Shown: positions 29,726 to 41,819, numbered from the stretch's first letter. The stretch is 64,000 nt of DNA from Aromatoleum toluolicum (GCF_012911005.2 NZ_WTVS01000019.1:1-64000); one strand, 5' to 3'. Notes: a model not told the origin generated them from the sequence alone. Numbers and translations: made by a program.

Positions 29726-30951
29726 GCAAGGAATACAAGGACCTGATCGTCGGGCTGGACATCGGTACCGCCAAGGTCACGTGCATGGTCGCGGAGGTTC
29801 GTCCCGACGGGCGGCTCAACGTCGTCGGCGTCGGCACGCAGCCGACCAGCGGCCTGAAGCGCGGCGTGGTCGTGAACATCGAGGCCACGGTCGATGCAAT
29901 CTCGCGCGTGATCCAGGAAGTCGAGCTGATGGCCGACTGCAAGATCCGCGACGTCTATACCGGGATCGCGGGCAGCCACATCAAGAGCTTCAACTCCAAC
30001 GGCATGGTCGCGATCAAGGACAAGGAGGTCACCCCGCTCGACGTCGAGCGCGTGATCGAGGTCGCCCGCGCGATGCCGGTGCCCGCGGAACAGCAGATCC
30101 TGCACACCCTCACCCAGGAATTCATCATCGACGGGCAGGGCGGCGTGCGCGAGCCGATCGGCATGAGCGGTGTCAAGCTCGAGGTTAAGGTTCATATCGT
30201 CACCGGCGCCGTGTCGGCGGCCCAGAACGTCATCAAGTGCGTGCGCCGCTGCGGACTCGAGGTCATGGATCTCATCCTGCAGCCGCTCGCCTCGAGCTAC
30301 GCGGTGCTGACCGAGGACGAGAAGGAACTCGGAGTGTGCCTCGTCGACATCGGCGGCGGCACGACCGACATCGCGGTCTTCACGCACGGCGCGATCCGCC
30401 ATACGGCGGTGCTGCCGGTAGCGGGCGACCAGATCACCAACGACATCGCGATGGCACTGCGCACGCCGACCTCCGAAGCCGAGGAGATCAAGATCCGCCA
30501 CGGCGTCGCGATGCACACCTTGGCCGATCCCGAGGAGATGATCGAGGTGCCCGGCGTCGGCGACCGCCCGCCGCGTCCGCTGTCGCGCCAGCGTCTCGCC
30601 GACGTCATCGAGCCGCGCGTGTCCGAACTGTTCGAACTCGTGCAGGCCGAGCTGCGCCGCAGCGGCTACGAAGAGCTGCTCTCCTCGGGCATCGTGCTCG
30701 CCGGGGGCTCGTCCGTGATGCTCGGCATGGTCGAACTCGGCGAGGAAGTGTTCCACATGCCGGTGCGCGTGGGCGCGCCGCAGTATTCGGGCGGCCTCGC
30801 GGATGTCGTGTGTCATCCGCGCTATGCCACTGCCATGGGTCTGGTCATGGAAGGCCATGCTCAGCGCCGCCGCGGCATGCTGGCGCGCGACACCCGCAGC
30901 GTTAAGCAGGTGTTCGGCCGCATGAAGGCGTGGTTCGAGAAGAATTTTTGA
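29722..30951 (+). CDS. ftsA: Cell division protein FtsA
   Basis: A 409-residue actin-like ATPase that tethers FtsZ to the membrane. VGLDIGTAKVTCMVAEV is the phosphate-1 motif, CLVDIGGGTTDIAVFTHG phosphate-2, and SSGIVLAGGSSVMLGMVELGEEVF the adenosine motif; the 1C subdomain lies between about 85 and 165. The C-terminal amphipathic membrane helix FGRMKAWFEKNF is intact. It overlaps ftsQ by 4 bases but is separated from ftsZ by 145 bases. Confidence 0.97.
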   Translation: MSKEYKDLIVGLDIGTAKVTCMVAEVRPDGRLNVVGVGTQPTSGLKRGVVVNIEATVDAISRVIQEVELMADCKIRDVYTGIAGSHIKSFNSNGMVAIKDKEVTPLDVERVIEVARAMPVPAEQQILHTLTQEFIIDGQGGVREPIGMSGVKLEVKVHIVTGAVSAAQNVIKCVRRCGLEVMDLILQPLASSYAVLTEDEKELGVCLVDIGGGTTDIAVFTHGAIRHTAVLPVAGDQITNDIAMALRTPTSEAEEIKIRHGVAMHTLADPEEMIEVPGVGDRPPRPLSRQRLADVIEPRVSELFELVQAELRRSGYEELLSSGIVLAGGSSVMLGMVELGEEVFHMPVRVGAPQYSGGLADVVCHPRYATAMGLVMEGHAQRRRGMLARDTRSVKQVFGRMKAWFEKNF

Positions 30952-31096
30952 CGGAACGGCGTGTTTTTTTTCAGCCAAATTGAATGAGTTGTTGTTCAGG
31001 TCCCCTTATTTAGTTGTAAACTTTTGATTTATTACTAGATGTAGACTCGGCGGCGGCTCGGTGCGTATCGGGGTTGTTTTTCAGGAGGCGAGGCAA
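30952..31096 (+). promoter_or_regulatory. AT-rich ftsA-ftsZ intergenic region, likely ftsZ promoter
   Basis: This 145-base gap is the only real break inside the otherwise overlapping cluster and is markedly AT-rich from 30960 to 31045. Several -35-like (TTGTTC, TTGTAA, TTGATT) and -10-like (TACTAG, TAGATG) hexamers occur, but none are ideally paired. AGGAGG at 31083-31088 is a strong ribosome site for ftsZ. An independent ftsZ promoter is inferred. Confidence 0.5.
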
Positions 31097-32236
31097 ATGT
31101 TTGAAATCGTTGAGAAGGAGCAGACCGGCACGATCATCAAGGTGATCGGTGTCGGTGGTGCCGGCGGCAATGCCGTCGATCACATGATCCGGGAAGGGGT
31201 GCAGGGCGTCGAATTCATCGTCGCCAACACCGATGCGCAGGCGCTCAATCGCTGCCTCGCCCCGAACAAGATCCAGCTGGGCAACTCGGGTCTGGGCGCG
31301 GGCTCGAAGCCCGAAGCCGGCCGTGCCGCGGCGCAGGATTCGCGCGAAGCGATCGCGGCGGCACTCGACGGCGCGCACATGTGCTTCATCACCGGCGGCA
31401 TGGGCGGCGGCACCGGCACGGGCGCGGCGCCCGTCGTGGCCGAGATCGCCAAGGAGATGGGCATCCTGACCGTCGCCGTGGTGACCAAACCCTTCGACTT
31501 CGAGAACCGCCTGCGCGTCGCGGAAAGCGGCGTCGAGGAGCTGACCCGCTACGTCGACTCGCTCATCATCGTCCTCAACGACAAGCTGCTCGAAGTGTAT
31601 GGTGACGACGCCGGCTTCGAAGACTGCTTCCGCTCCGCCGACAACGTGCTGCGCAGCGCCGTTGGCGGCATCGCCGAGATCATCAACGTGCCGGGCCTGG
31701 TGAACGTCGACTTCCAGGACGTGCGCACCGCGATGGGCGAGATGGGCCGCGCCATGATGGGTTCGGCCGAAGCCTCCGGCATGGACCGCGCACGCATCGC
31801 CGCCGAGCAGGCCGCAGTGAGCCCGCTGCTCGAAGGGACCGAACTGTCTGGCGCCCGCTGCGTGCTGATCAACATCACCGCCAGCCGCTCGCTGAAGATG
31901 TCCGAAGTGCGCGACGCCGTGAAGACCGTCCAGGCCTTCGCCGCGCCCGAAGCCTTCGTCAAGTACGGCACGGTGTTCGACGAATCGATGGAAGACTGCG
32001 TCCGCGTCACCGTCGTCGCGACCGGCCTCGGCGTGCCGCGCGCTGCGCGCCAGCCGGTGATGCAGGTGGTGCAGGGCACGGGCACCTACGGCCCGTCGGT
32101 CGGCGGCATCGACATGACCAACCTGGACGTTCCGGCGGTCATTCGCACCAACCGTCGCACGACGGTCGAGGCGATGAGCGCCAACGGAATGGGCACCTAC
32201 GACATTCCGGCCTTCCTGCGCAAGCAGGCCGACTGA
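31097..32236 (+). CDS. ftsZ: Cell division protein FtsZ
   Basis: A 379-residue tubulin-like GTPase that builds the Z ring. VIGVGGAGGNAVDHM is the N-terminal nucleotide loop and GGMGGGTGTGAAPVVAEIA the tubulin signature (about 100-118). The T7-loop region with NVDFQDVR is intact. After a short linker, the C-terminal peptide YDIPAFLRKQAD is the docking site for FtsA and other partners. ATG 31097 follows AGGAGG; an upstream non-ATG start in the same frame is unlikely. Confidence 0.98.
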   Translation: MFEIVEKEQTGTIIKVIGVGGAGGNAVDHMIREGVQGVEFIVANTDAQALNRCLAPNKIQLGNSGLGAGSKPEAGRAAAQDSREAIAAALDGAHMCFITGGMGGGTGTGAAPVVAEIAKEMGILTVAVVTKPFDFENRLRVAESGVEELTRYVDSLIIVLNDKLLEVYGDDAGFEDCFRSADNVLRSAVGGIAEIINVPGLVNVDFQDVRTAMGEMGRAMMGSAEASGMDRARIAAEQAAVSPLLEGTELSGARCVLINITASRSLKMSEVRDAVKTVQAFAAPEAFVKYGTVFDESMEDCVRVTVVATGLGVPRAARQPVMQVVQGTGTYGPSVGGIDMTNLDVPAVIRTNRRTTVEAMSANGMGTYDIPAFLRKQAD

Positions 32237-32257
32237 GCACCGCCGGCTTCGCCCTTT

Positions 32258-32306
32258 ACGGGCGCGTGCTGTGGACCGTCGCCTCCGGTCCGCGGCATGC
32301 GCCCGT
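32258..32306 (+). terminator. Long hairpin terminator after ftsZ
   Basis: Arms 32258-32278 and 32286-32306 form a 21-bp stem with a 7-base loop. Eighteen pairs are Watson-Crick; the remaining three are G-U wobbles in the plus-strand RNA. It lies 21 bases after the ftsZ stop and is followed by TTTCC rather than a long T run, so termination strength is uncertain. Confidence 0.65.
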
Positions 32307-32348
32307 TTCCGTTCCTGCCAGCGGGGCATGGGCTTGATGGCGATTCAC

Positions 32349-32377
32349 TGCAACGCTGTGTTGCATGTTGCGTTGCA
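32349..32377. promoter_or_regulatory. Inverted repeat upstream of lpxC
   Basis: TGCAACGC (32349-32356) and GCGTTGCA (32370-32377) are perfect inverted repeats 13 bases apart, in an AT-richer stretch with further TTGCA copies, 32 bases upstream of the likely lpxC -10. It could be an operator; no regulator is assigned. Confidence 0.35.
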
Positions 32378-32408
32378 ACCAAACTTGCCGTGTGATGCCG
32401 CGTGTGCG

Positions 32409-32417
32409 TGCTAAACT
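32409..32417 (+). promoter_or_regulatory. Extended -10 element of lpxC
   Basis: TGCTAAACT, an extended -10, lies 26 bases before the lpxC ATG. TTGCCG at 32385-32390 is too far away (21 bases) to be an ideal -35. The same nonamer precedes secA. Confidence 0.5.
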
Positions 32418-32442
32418 GCTGTCGTGTAACGGGAATTTAATA

Positions 32443-33360
32443 ATGATCAGGCAGCGCACCCTCAAATCGCTCATCAAGGCCACCGGCGTGGGGCTGCACG
32501 GCGGGCGCAAGGTCCAGCTGGTGCTGCGTCCGGCTGCGCCCGATACGGGCATTGTCTTCCACCGCGTCGATCTCGATCCGCCCGTGGATTTCCCGGCCGA
32601 CCCCTATTCGGTATGCGACACGCGCATGTGCTCGGGCCTCGAGCGCGATGGCGCCAAGGTCGGCACCGTCGAGCACCTGATGTCGGCCCTTGCCGGTCTC
32701 GGCATCGACAATCTGCACGTCGACGTCGACGCGCCGGAAATTCCCATTCTCGATGGCAGCGCCGGGCCCTTCGTGTTCCTGCTGCAGTCGGCGGGTATCG
32801 AGGAACAGGAGGCACCGAAGCGCTTCCTGCGCGTGAAGAAGGCCGTCGAGTACCGCGAGGACGATAAGTGGGTGCGCCTCGAACCGTACGACGGCTTCAG
32901 GCTGGATTTCTCCATCGTGTTCAACCACCCGGCGATCGACAAGACCTCGACGCAGGTGAGTATCGATTTCGCCGAACACTCCTACGTTCGCGACGTCGCC
33001 CGCGCACGTACCTTCGGTTTCATGCAGGACGTCGAGTTCATGCGTGCCAACGGCCTGGCGCTAGGCGGCAGTCTGGACAACGCGATCGTGATGGACGAGT
33101 ACCGCGTGCTCAATACGGAAGGTCTGCGCTACGTGGACGAGTTCGTCAAGCACAAGGTCCTGGATGCGATCGGCGACCTCTACCTGTGCGGCCATCCGCT
33201 CCTCGCCCGCTATTCCGCGCACAAGGCCGGCCATGCGCTGAACAACCAGGTGCTGCGCGTGCTGCTGGAAGACAGCAGCGCCTGGGAGATCGTGACGTTC
33301 GAACAGGACGCAGCGACCCCGGCGGCGGTCAGCCACCAGTTCGAACTCTCGCTCGCCTGA
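32443..33360 (+). CDS. lpxC: UDP-3-O-acyl-N-acetylglucosamine deacetylase
   Basis: A 305-residue zinc enzyme for the committed step of lipid A synthesis. [17 protein letters not shown] is the N-terminus, [21 protein letters not shown] holds the first zinc histidine, and [19 protein letters not shown] holds the HKxxDxxGD zinc motif. [29 protein letters not shown] is fully conserved in type. ATG 32443 sits in the TTTAATAATG context; longer frames upstream include the promoter. Confidence 0.97.
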   Translation: MIRQRTLKSLIKATGVGLHGGRKVQLVLRPAAPDTGIVFHRVDLDPPVDFPADPYSVCDTRMCSGLERDGAKVGTVEHLMSALAGLGIDNLHVDVDAPEIPILDGSAGPFVFLLQSAGIEEQEAPKRFLRVKKAVEYREDDKWVRLEPYDGFRLDFSIVFNHPAIDKTSTQVSIDFAEHSYVRDVARARTFGFMQDVEFMRANGLALGGSLDNAIVMDEYRVLNTEGLRYVDEFVKHKVLDAIGDLYLCGHPLLARYSAHKAGHALNNQVLRVLLEDSSAWEIVTFEQDAATPAAVSHQFELSLA

Positions 33361-33370
33361 GCGCCCGGCG

Positions 33371-33559
33371 ATGCTGGTGGTCCGCCTGTTCGCCATCCTT
33401 GCGGTGATCGGCGTCGGCGCGTCGTTGGTCGCGTGGATGCTCACCGGCAATCCCAAGTACCGCCTGTGGGCGTGGAACTGCTTTCGCGTCGGGATCGTCG
33501 TCCTGTTCGTGTTCCTCGCACTGTTCGCGCTCGAGCGCGTGTTCGTGCCGTTCATGTAG
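33371..33559 (+). CDS. Small two-helix membrane protein of unknown function
   Basis: A 62-residue protein made almost wholly of two membrane helices (about 3-24 and 38-58), joined by a short polar loop with NPKYRLWAWNCF. It starts 10 bases after the lpxC stop and is probably co-transcribed. I do not recognise a family. Hydrophobicity, good start position and normal codon use support a real gene. Confidence 0.65.
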   Translation: MLVVRLFAILAVIGVGASLVAWMLTGNPKYRLWAWNCFRVGIVVLFVFLALFALERVFVPFM

Positions 33560-33636
33560 CCTTCGCCGACTGCGCGATTCGGCTCCGGCCGCAAACGTCT
33601 AGGCGCGCGCGGACCTTCGGTACTCCAGATCGATAA

Positions 33637-34071
33637 TCAGTCGCGACGGCTGCGCCGCACCAGGCGCTCGAGTGATTCGCGCAGTGGCGAATCTGCCGGC
33701 AGCGTTGCCGAGAAATCCTCGATGCTGCGACTGCCGTCTTCGGAGATCGTGCGCTGCGGCGGAGGGCGTCGTTCCTCGCGCGTCTCGAGCACCTTCACCT
33801 TCACCTGCACGGTTTTGATCTGCAGCCCGGCAGTGGCGAACTGCTGGGCCAGCGACGGTGCGATCTGCTTCAGGCGTGCGGCGGCCGCGCCGCCGTTGGC
33901 GAGCAGCACCAGCGTGTCGCCCTTCAGGTTGGCGACCGAACAGGCCGACGCGAGCGCGGGCGGAAGGTGCTGCTGGAGCAGGGTCTGCAAGCGCATCAGG
34001 CGCGCTGCGTGGTCCTTCAGGCGTGCGAGAGCGTCGCCGGTGCCCAGGAAGCGCTGGATGAGCTGGGTCAT
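33637..34071 (-). CDS. DciA-like DUF721 protein
   Basis: A 144-residue protein with the DUF721 pattern: LARLKDHAARLMRLQTLLQQHLPPALASACSVANLKGDTLVLLANGG in the first half, followed by ARLKQIAPSLAQQF. DUF721 proteins include DciA, the ancestral loader of the replicative helicase in bacteria lacking DnaC. The C-terminal 50 residues are basic and probably disordered (ETREERRPPPQR, ending VRRSRRD). It lies convergent to lpxC and divergent from secA. Confidence 0.75.
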   Translation of the reverse strand: MTQLIQRFLGTGDALARLKDHAARLMRLQTLLQQHLPPALASACSVANLKGDTLVLLANGGAAAARLKQIAPSLAQQFATAGLQIKTVQVKVKVLETREERRPPPQRTISEDGSRSIEDFSATLPADSPLRESLERLVRRSRRD

Positions 34072-34195
34072 GAGGGGGCCGAAGTCTGGTTGCGTCCAGA
34101 TGGTAGGTCGGGGAGTCCGCTACCGCAAGCGCGGACCTTCCCGGCCGCGCCCCGTATTGCGTCGCCGCATCCGCTGCGGGGCCTTGCGGCCGGCA

Positions 34196-34204
34196 TGCTA
34201 AACT
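34196..34204 (+). promoter_or_regulatory. Extended -10 element of secA
   Basis: TGCTAAACT lies 37 bases upstream of the secA ATG and is identical to the element before lpxC. No good -35 is seen in the GC-rich flank. Confidence 0.5.
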
Positions 34205-34240
34205 TCCTGCTTTGCCGAATCGGTCCCACCAGATACCCAC

Positions 34241-36964
<2,724 letters not shown>

Positions 36965-37053
36965 GGCACGATGGGCGGCACGACGCTTCCCCGCCGCGTC
37001 CCCGAACGGCCCAGCGCGGACCGTTGTAGGCTTCACGCGCAGCGTTTCCGTCC

Positions 37054-38601
37054 ATGACCGGCCCGGCCGATCCCAAGGGCAGGCGCCCCGGCGAGCCCGC
37101 GCTGTTTCCGGAGCTGCAGCTCGGCGTTCCCGTGGATACCGCCGGGCAAGCGGAGCGCGAGCCGCGCGGCCTCGGTGAGTGGGTCGCCTTCATTCGCGAC
37201 CAGGAGATGCCTGCGCTCGGCGCGACGGTCGCGCTGATCCATTCCGTCACGGAGGATGAAAAATCCCCGACCGGCAAGCTCGCCCAAGCCATCCTGCAGG
37301 ACGCGGCAATGACCGCGAAGGTGCTCAAGCTCGCCAACAGCGTCCTGTACAACCCATCGCGTCAGGTCGTGAGTACGATCAGCCGCGCCATCGTGGTGCT
37401 CGGCTTCAACGCCGTTGCGGAGATCGCGGTGGCAATCCGGGTGATCGATGCACTGCTGGCGGGCGGTGTCCGCCAGCGTGTCGTGAACGAGATGGCGCGC
37501 GTGTTCCATGCGGCGGTCCAGGCGCGCGCACTGGCCGCGCTGCGACGCGACGGACGCAGCGAAGAGGTCTTCATTGCCGCGCTGCTGTCCCGCGTGGGCG
37601 AGATGGCGTTCTGGTGCTTCGGCGGCAAGCTCGCGCAGCGGCTGGACGAGGCCCTTGCCGCAGGCCAGTCCGACGACGAGGCGCAGATGAGCGTGCTCGG
37701 CTTTCGCCTGCGCCAGCTCTCGCAGGGGCTGGCGCGCGAGTGGAAGCTCGGGCCGCTGCTGCAGTCCGTGCTCGATGGCAGCAGTCGCGGAGGCGTGCCG
37801 GAGCAGGCCATCCACTTCGCCCACCGCTTCGCGGTCGAGGTCGAAAACGGCTGGGACAGCCCGGGCCTGGAAAAGATCGTTCGCGGCCTGGCGACCTTTG
37901 CCGGGCTTTCGTGCGAGGCGATGCGCGAGGAGCTCGCGGCCAACAGCGTCGAGGCGGCGCGCATTGCCGGATATTTCGGTGCCGCCGAAGCCGGGGAGCT
38001 GATTCCGCGGCCGACGCCCGCCGCGGGAACCCCGGAACCCGACGAGGCCGACGCGGCGGAGACGCTCACGATGGAGCCCGATCCGCATCTCCAGCTCAGG
38101 ATCCTGCGTGAGATTTCGGGCCGCATCGCGGCGGGGGCGAACCTCAATGAAATCCTGCAGCTCGTGCTCGAAGGCATCTATCGCGGCGTCGGCTTCGATC
38201 GCGTGTTGTTCGCGCTGATGTCGCAGAACCGGCTGCAACTGGTCGGCAAGACCTCGCTCGGCAGCGGCGCCGAGGCCTTGCGGCAGGCTTTCATCTTTTC
38301 TCTCGACGGCACGGCCGGGGATCTGTTCAACGAATTTTTTCGCAACCCGCGGGCGATGCGTTTCGGCCCCGGTCAGACGCCGCCGGGAATCCGCCTCGAC
38401 CGCCTGCTGCAGGTGACCGATGCCGCCTGCGCCTGCATTGCGCCCATTCTCGCGCAGGGACGCCCGATCGGCCTTTTTTACGCCGACCGCACCCATTCCG
38501 CGGAGGGTATCGACGACGAACGTTTCGAAGCCTTCCAGCTGTTTGCCCAGCAAGTCTCGCTCGCCGTCACGGCAGCCTCGTCCTCGCGCCAGAACGGCTG
38601 A
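37054..38601 (+). CDS. HDOD-domain signalling protein with C-terminal GAF domain
   Basis: A 515-residue soluble protein. The HDOD domain (about 45-250) shows QDAAMTAKVLKLANSVLYNPSRQVVSTISRAIVVLGFNAV, the typical start, but lacks the metal-binding HD pair, as HDOD proteins do. A proline-rich linker (about 320-335) leads to a GAF domain (about 345-512) with GVGFDRVLFALM and GRPIGLFYADR. HDOD proteins regulate motility, biofilm or stress responses; the GAF ligand and partner here are unknown. It lies 89 bases after secA, without an obvious promoter. Confidence 0.85.
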   Translation: MTGPADPKGRRPGEPALFPELQLGVPVDTAGQAEREPRGLGEWVAFIRDQEMPALGATVALIHSVTEDEKSPTGKLAQAILQDAAMTAKVLKLANSVLYNPSRQVVSTISRAIVVLGFNAVAEIAVAIRVIDALLAGGVRQRVVNEMARVFHAAVQARALAALRRDGRSEEVFIAALLSRVGEMAFWCFGGKLAQRLDEALAAGQSDDEAQMSVLGFRLRQLSQGLAREWKLGPLLQSVLDGSSRGGVPEQAIHFAHRFAVEVENGWDSPGLEKIVRGLATFAGLSCEAMREELAANSVEAARIAGYFGAAEAGELIPRPTPAAGTPEPDEADAAETLTMEPDPHLQLRILREISGRIAAGANLNEILQLVLEGIYRGVGFDRVLFALMSQNRLQLVGKTSLGSGAEALRQAFIFSLDGTAGDLFNEFFRNPRAMRFGPGQTPPGIRLDRLLQVTDAACACIAPILAQGRPIGLFYADRTHSAEGIDDERFEAFQLFAQQVSLAVTAASSSRQNG

Positions 38602-38685
38602 TGCGAGGCACTGCGGTGATGCCGTTGCCGGCATCCAATGAACCCGCGGCGGCACCTGCCGCCCTTTGTCCGATGGAGACCCGTC

Positions 38686-39924
38686 ATGCCCGTTAACCTC
38701 TCGACCCCGGTTGCCGCGGACCTGCGCCCGGTCGCAGGCGTTCGCCTTGGTGTTGCCGAAGCCGCGATCCGCAAGCTGAACCGTCGCGATCTGACCCTCA
38801 TCGAAGTTGCGTCCGGCAGCCGTGTGGCGGGCGTGTTTACGCTCAACCGGTTCTGCGCCGCGCCGGTCCAGGTGTGCAAGGATCACCTTCCCGGCGGCAA
38901 CGTCCGCGCGCTCGTGATCAATACCGGCGTCGCCAACGCGGGGACGGGCGAGGAAGGGCTGGCGAACGCCAACGCCACCTGTGCGGCCGTGGCCGGGCTG
39001 ATGGGCATTGCGCCCGAGCAGGTCCTGCCGTTTTCCACCGGCGTGATTCTCGAGCCCCTGCCCGTCGACCGCCTGGTGGCCGGACTCCCTGCTGCGCAGG
39101 CCAATCTGCGTGCCGACGGCTGGTTCGATGCGGCGCACGCGATCATGACGACCGATACCGTGGCCAAGGCCGTGTCGCGTCAGGTGACGATCGCGGGGCG
39201 CACGGTGACGCTGACCGGCATCAGCAAGGGCGCGGGCATGATTAAGCCCAACATGGCGACGATGCTCGGCTTCCTCGCGTGCGATGCGGCAATCTCGCAG
39301 TCCCTGCTGGACGCGCTCGCCCTCGAGGCGGCCGACCTGTCGTTCAACAGCATCACCGTCGACGGCGATACCTCGACCAATGACTCGTTCATCATCATCG
39401 CGACCGGCAAGGCCGGCAACGCCGAGATCAACGATCCGCTGGGCGAGGACTTCGGTGCGCTGCGCGATGCGATCATCGACGTCTCGATCAGCCTCGCCCA
39501 GGCGATCGTGCGCGACGGTGAAGGTGCCACCAAGTTCATGACGATTGCCGTCGAGGGCGGCAAGGACCGCGCCGAGTGCCGCAAGGTGGCCTATGCGATC
39601 GGCCAGTCGCCGCTGGTCAAGACCGCCTTCTTCGCCTCCGACCCCAACCTCGGGCGCATCCTCGCCGCGATCGGCTACGCGGGCATCGACGATCTCGACG
39701 TGAGCAGCCTGCGCGTGTGGCTGGGCAGCGCGCACGAAGAGGTGCTGGTTGCCGAGAACGGTGGCCGTGCGGCAACGTATCGCGAGGACGCCGGTGCGCG
39801 CGTCATGAAGGAATCCGAGATCACCGTGCGTGTCGATCTTGGCCGCGGCCTCGAGCGCGCCACGGTGTGGACCTGCGACTTTTCCTACGACTACGTGAAG
39901 ATCAACGCCGACTACCGCAGCTGA
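38686..39924 (+). CDS. argJ: Bifunctional ornithine acetyltransferase/N-acetylglutamate synthase
   Basis: A 412-residue arginine-pathway enzyme that recycles the acetyl group from acetylornithine to glutamate. The precursor cleaves itself before the threonine in [15 protein letters not shown] (near residue 190), giving alpha and beta chains. [19 protein letters not shown] and [10 protein letters not shown] are conserved, and the C-terminus NADYRS is the family ending. ATG 38686 gives the normal start. The last 23 bases overlap the 3' end of cheB on the other strand. Confidence 0.95.
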   Translation: MPVNLSTPVAADLRPVAGVRLGVAEAAIRKLNRRDLTLIEVASGSRVAGVFTLNRFCAAPVQVCKDHLPGGNVRALVINTGVANAGTGEEGLANANATCAAVAGLMGIAPEQVLPFSTGVILEPLPVDRLVAGLPAAQANLRADGWFDAAHAIMTTDTVAKAVSRQVTIAGRTVTLTGISKGAGMIKPNMATMLGFLACDAAISQSLLDALALEAADLSFNSITVDGDTSTNDSFIIIATGKAGNAEINDPLGEDFGALRDAIIDVSISLAQAIVRDGEGATKFMTIAVEGGKDRAECRKVAYAIGQSPLVKTAFFASDPNLGRILAAIGYAGIDDLDVSSLRVWLGSAHEEVLVAENGGRAATYREDAGARVMKESEITVRVDLGRGLERATVWTCDFSYDYVKINADYRS

Positions 39925-41002
39925 ATCTCACCAGCGCGGCGGGGATGTCGTCCAGCGGAAGGACGTTGCCCGCCGCGCCCCTCCGGATCGCCTCCCCGGG
40001 CATCCCGAAGACGACCGACGAGGCTGCGTCCTGCGCGATCGTTGTGGCGCCCGCGTCGCGCATTTCCAGCAGGCCGCGTGCCCCATCGTCTCCCATGCCC
40101 GTCATGATCACACCGAGTGCATTGCGACCGGCGAATCGGGCAACCGACCGGAAAAGCACATCGACCGAAGGTCTATGCCGGTTGACGAGGGGACCGTCAA
40201 CGACTTCGGCGTAATATTGCGCCCCCGCGCGCTTCACCATCAGGTGCCGACCGCCGGGAGCGATGAGGGCCTGTCCCGGCAAGACGCGGTCATGGTTGCG
40301 GGCTTCGCGGACGTGTATGGCGCTCACGGCGTCCAGACGCTCGGCGAACATCGCCGTGAAGCGTGCAGGCATGTGCTGGACAACGACGATTCCGGCGACT
40401 GTCGCGGGCAGACGGGTTAGGACGGCTTCCAGCGCCTGCGTGCCGCCGGTCGACGTGCCGAGCGCGATGATCCTTTCTGTCGTTGCATGCATTTCGCCCG
40501 CAGTGCGGGGGCCGATCAAGGCGTCGGCGCTGAGTTTCGGGGGCGGCGGCGGCAGCGTCGGCCGCGAGAGCGGGCGGAGATTGGCGACGGCGGCGGCGCG
40601 GATGGCTGCAATGATGTCGTCGGCGGCACCGGCGAGAAAGTCGCGGAGGTTCGCACGGGGTTTTGCGATGACGGTGAAGGCGCCCGCCGTCAGGGCGTCC
40701 AGGGCGGTCTTGCTGCCTTGCTCGGCGACCGACGAGCAGATGATCACCGGCGTCGGGCGCTCCGCCATCAGGTGGCGCAGGAAACTCAGGCCGTCCATGC
40801 GCGGCATTGCGATGTCCAGGATGATCACATCGGGCCATGCATCGCGCATGCGTCGCAGCGCGAGGATCGGGTCGGAGGCGGTTCCGCCAACCGCCAGGCC
40901 GGGGGCGTTTGTGATCGCGCAGGCGATCGCCTGGCGCGCCACGGCAGAGTCGTCCACGATCATCACCCGGATGGGTGCTGCGAAGCCCCTCCTCGTGTTC
41001 AC
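39902..41002 (-). CDS. cheB: Chemotaxis protein-glutamate methylesterase CheB
   Basis: A 366-residue two-domain enzyme. The receiver (about 10-130) has [14 protein letters not shown] and phospho-acceptor Asp63 in [15 protein letters not shown]. The linker is proline-rich (PPPPP, about 150-156). The esterase has Ser184 in [12 protein letters not shown], His210 in VVQHMPARF and Asp305 or Asp306 in [11 protein letters not shown]. It demethylates and deamidates receptor glutamates. The start appears to be GTG at 41002, 10 bases after the cheR stop. Last gene of the chemosensory operon. Confidence 0.95.
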   Translation of the reverse strand: MNTRRGFAAPIRVMIVDDSAVARQAIACAITNAPGLAVGGTASDPILALRRMRDAWPDVIILDIAMPRMDGLSFLRHLMAERPTPVIICSSVAEQGSKTALDALTAGAFTVIAKPRANLRDFLAGAADDIIAAIRAAAVANLRPLSRPTLPPPPPKLSADALIGPRTAGEMHATTERIIALGTSTGGTQALEAVLTRLPATVAGIVVVQHMPARFTAMFAERLDAVSAIHVREARNHDRVLPGQALIAPGGRHLMVKRAGAQYYAEVVDGPLVNRHRPSVDVLFRSVARFAGRNALGVIMTGMGDDGARGLLEMRDAGATTIAQDAASSVVFGMPGEAIRRGAAGNVLPLDDIPAALVRFSCGSRR

Positions 41003-41012
41003 CGCATCGACC

Positions 41013-41819
41013 CTATTGTGGTTTCTGGTAAACGGTTGGCCGCAGCGAGCGCAAACGGTCAGTGATGCCGTTCAGCGATTCGGAGTGGCCGACGATGAAG
41101 TAGCCGCCCGGCTTGAGGCTTGGCAACATGTTCTCGACCACCTTGGTTTTCGTCTCCGCATCGAAGTAGATCATGACATTGCGCAGGAAGATCACGTCGA
41201 ATTCGCCGATGCCTGTGATCGGTCCGGTGAGGTTCACCTGTCCGAAGCGTACCCGCTGGCGCAGGTCCGGGCGGACGAGGAGCTTGCCCTCCTGCGATCG
41301 AACACCCTTCATGCAGTAGCGCCGGAGATATTCCGGCGGGATGCCGTGCGCGCGTTCGAGCGGATAGATGCCGTCCTGGGCGCGGGCGAGCACCGCCAGG
41401 CTGATGTCCGACGCGAATATCTCCCATGACGTGTTCGGCAGGTTCGCGGCGAGTACCATTGCTATCGTATACGGTTCCTCGCCGCTGGAGCATGCTCCAC
41501 TCCATATGCGCAGCGGATTGCTGGTGCGGCGCGCAGGCAGGATGCTATCCCGCAGGTATTCGAAGTGCTGCGGCTCGCGGAAGAAATAGGTTTCGTTCGT
41601 GGTGAGGAGGTCGACAAAAGTCTGCAGTTCGTCGCCGGGGGCCCCCGAGGCGAGCAGGCGGTAATACTCCGAGAAGCTGGTGAAACCGTAATGCTTGAGG
41701 CGTTTCGATAGACGCCCCACCAGCAGGATCTTTTTTGCCGACGACATGCTGATGCCGGCGATGCGGTAGATGAGGCGCTGGAAGAGTGCGAATTCCTGAT
41801 CGGTGATCGTGGCGTCCAT
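41013..41819 (-). CDS. cheR: Chemotaxis protein methyltransferase CheR
   Basis: A 268-residue SAM-dependent enzyme methylating receptor glutamates. The N-terminal helical domain ([25 protein letters not shown]) and the catalytic domain with [19 protein letters not shown] (SAM site), FASDIS and [14 protein letters not shown] are intact, and the beta subdomain that binds receptor pentapeptides is included. I prefer ATG 41819; an in-frame ATG at 41852 would add 11 residues. The 4HB receptor in this operon has a matching DFERF tail. Confidence 0.95.
   Translation of the reverse strand: MDATITDQEFALFQRLIYRIAGISMSSAKKILLVGRLSKRLKHYGFTSFSEYYRLLASGAPGDELQTFVDLLTTNETYFFREPQHFEYLRDSILPARRTSNPLRIWSGACSSGEEPYTIAMVLAANLPNTSWEIFASDISLAVLARAQDGIYPLERAHGIPPEYLRRYCMKGVRSQEGKLLVRPDLRQRVRFGQVNLTGPITGIGEFDVIFLRNVMIYFDAETKTKVVENMLPSLKPGGYFIVGHSESLNGITDRLRSLRPTVYQKPQ

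Noticed and set aside
37033-39735. A 900-codon minus-strand frame opposite the HDOD-GAF gene and argJ
   Set aside because: Same shadow effect; no motif, and both plus-strand genes are complete and recognisable.
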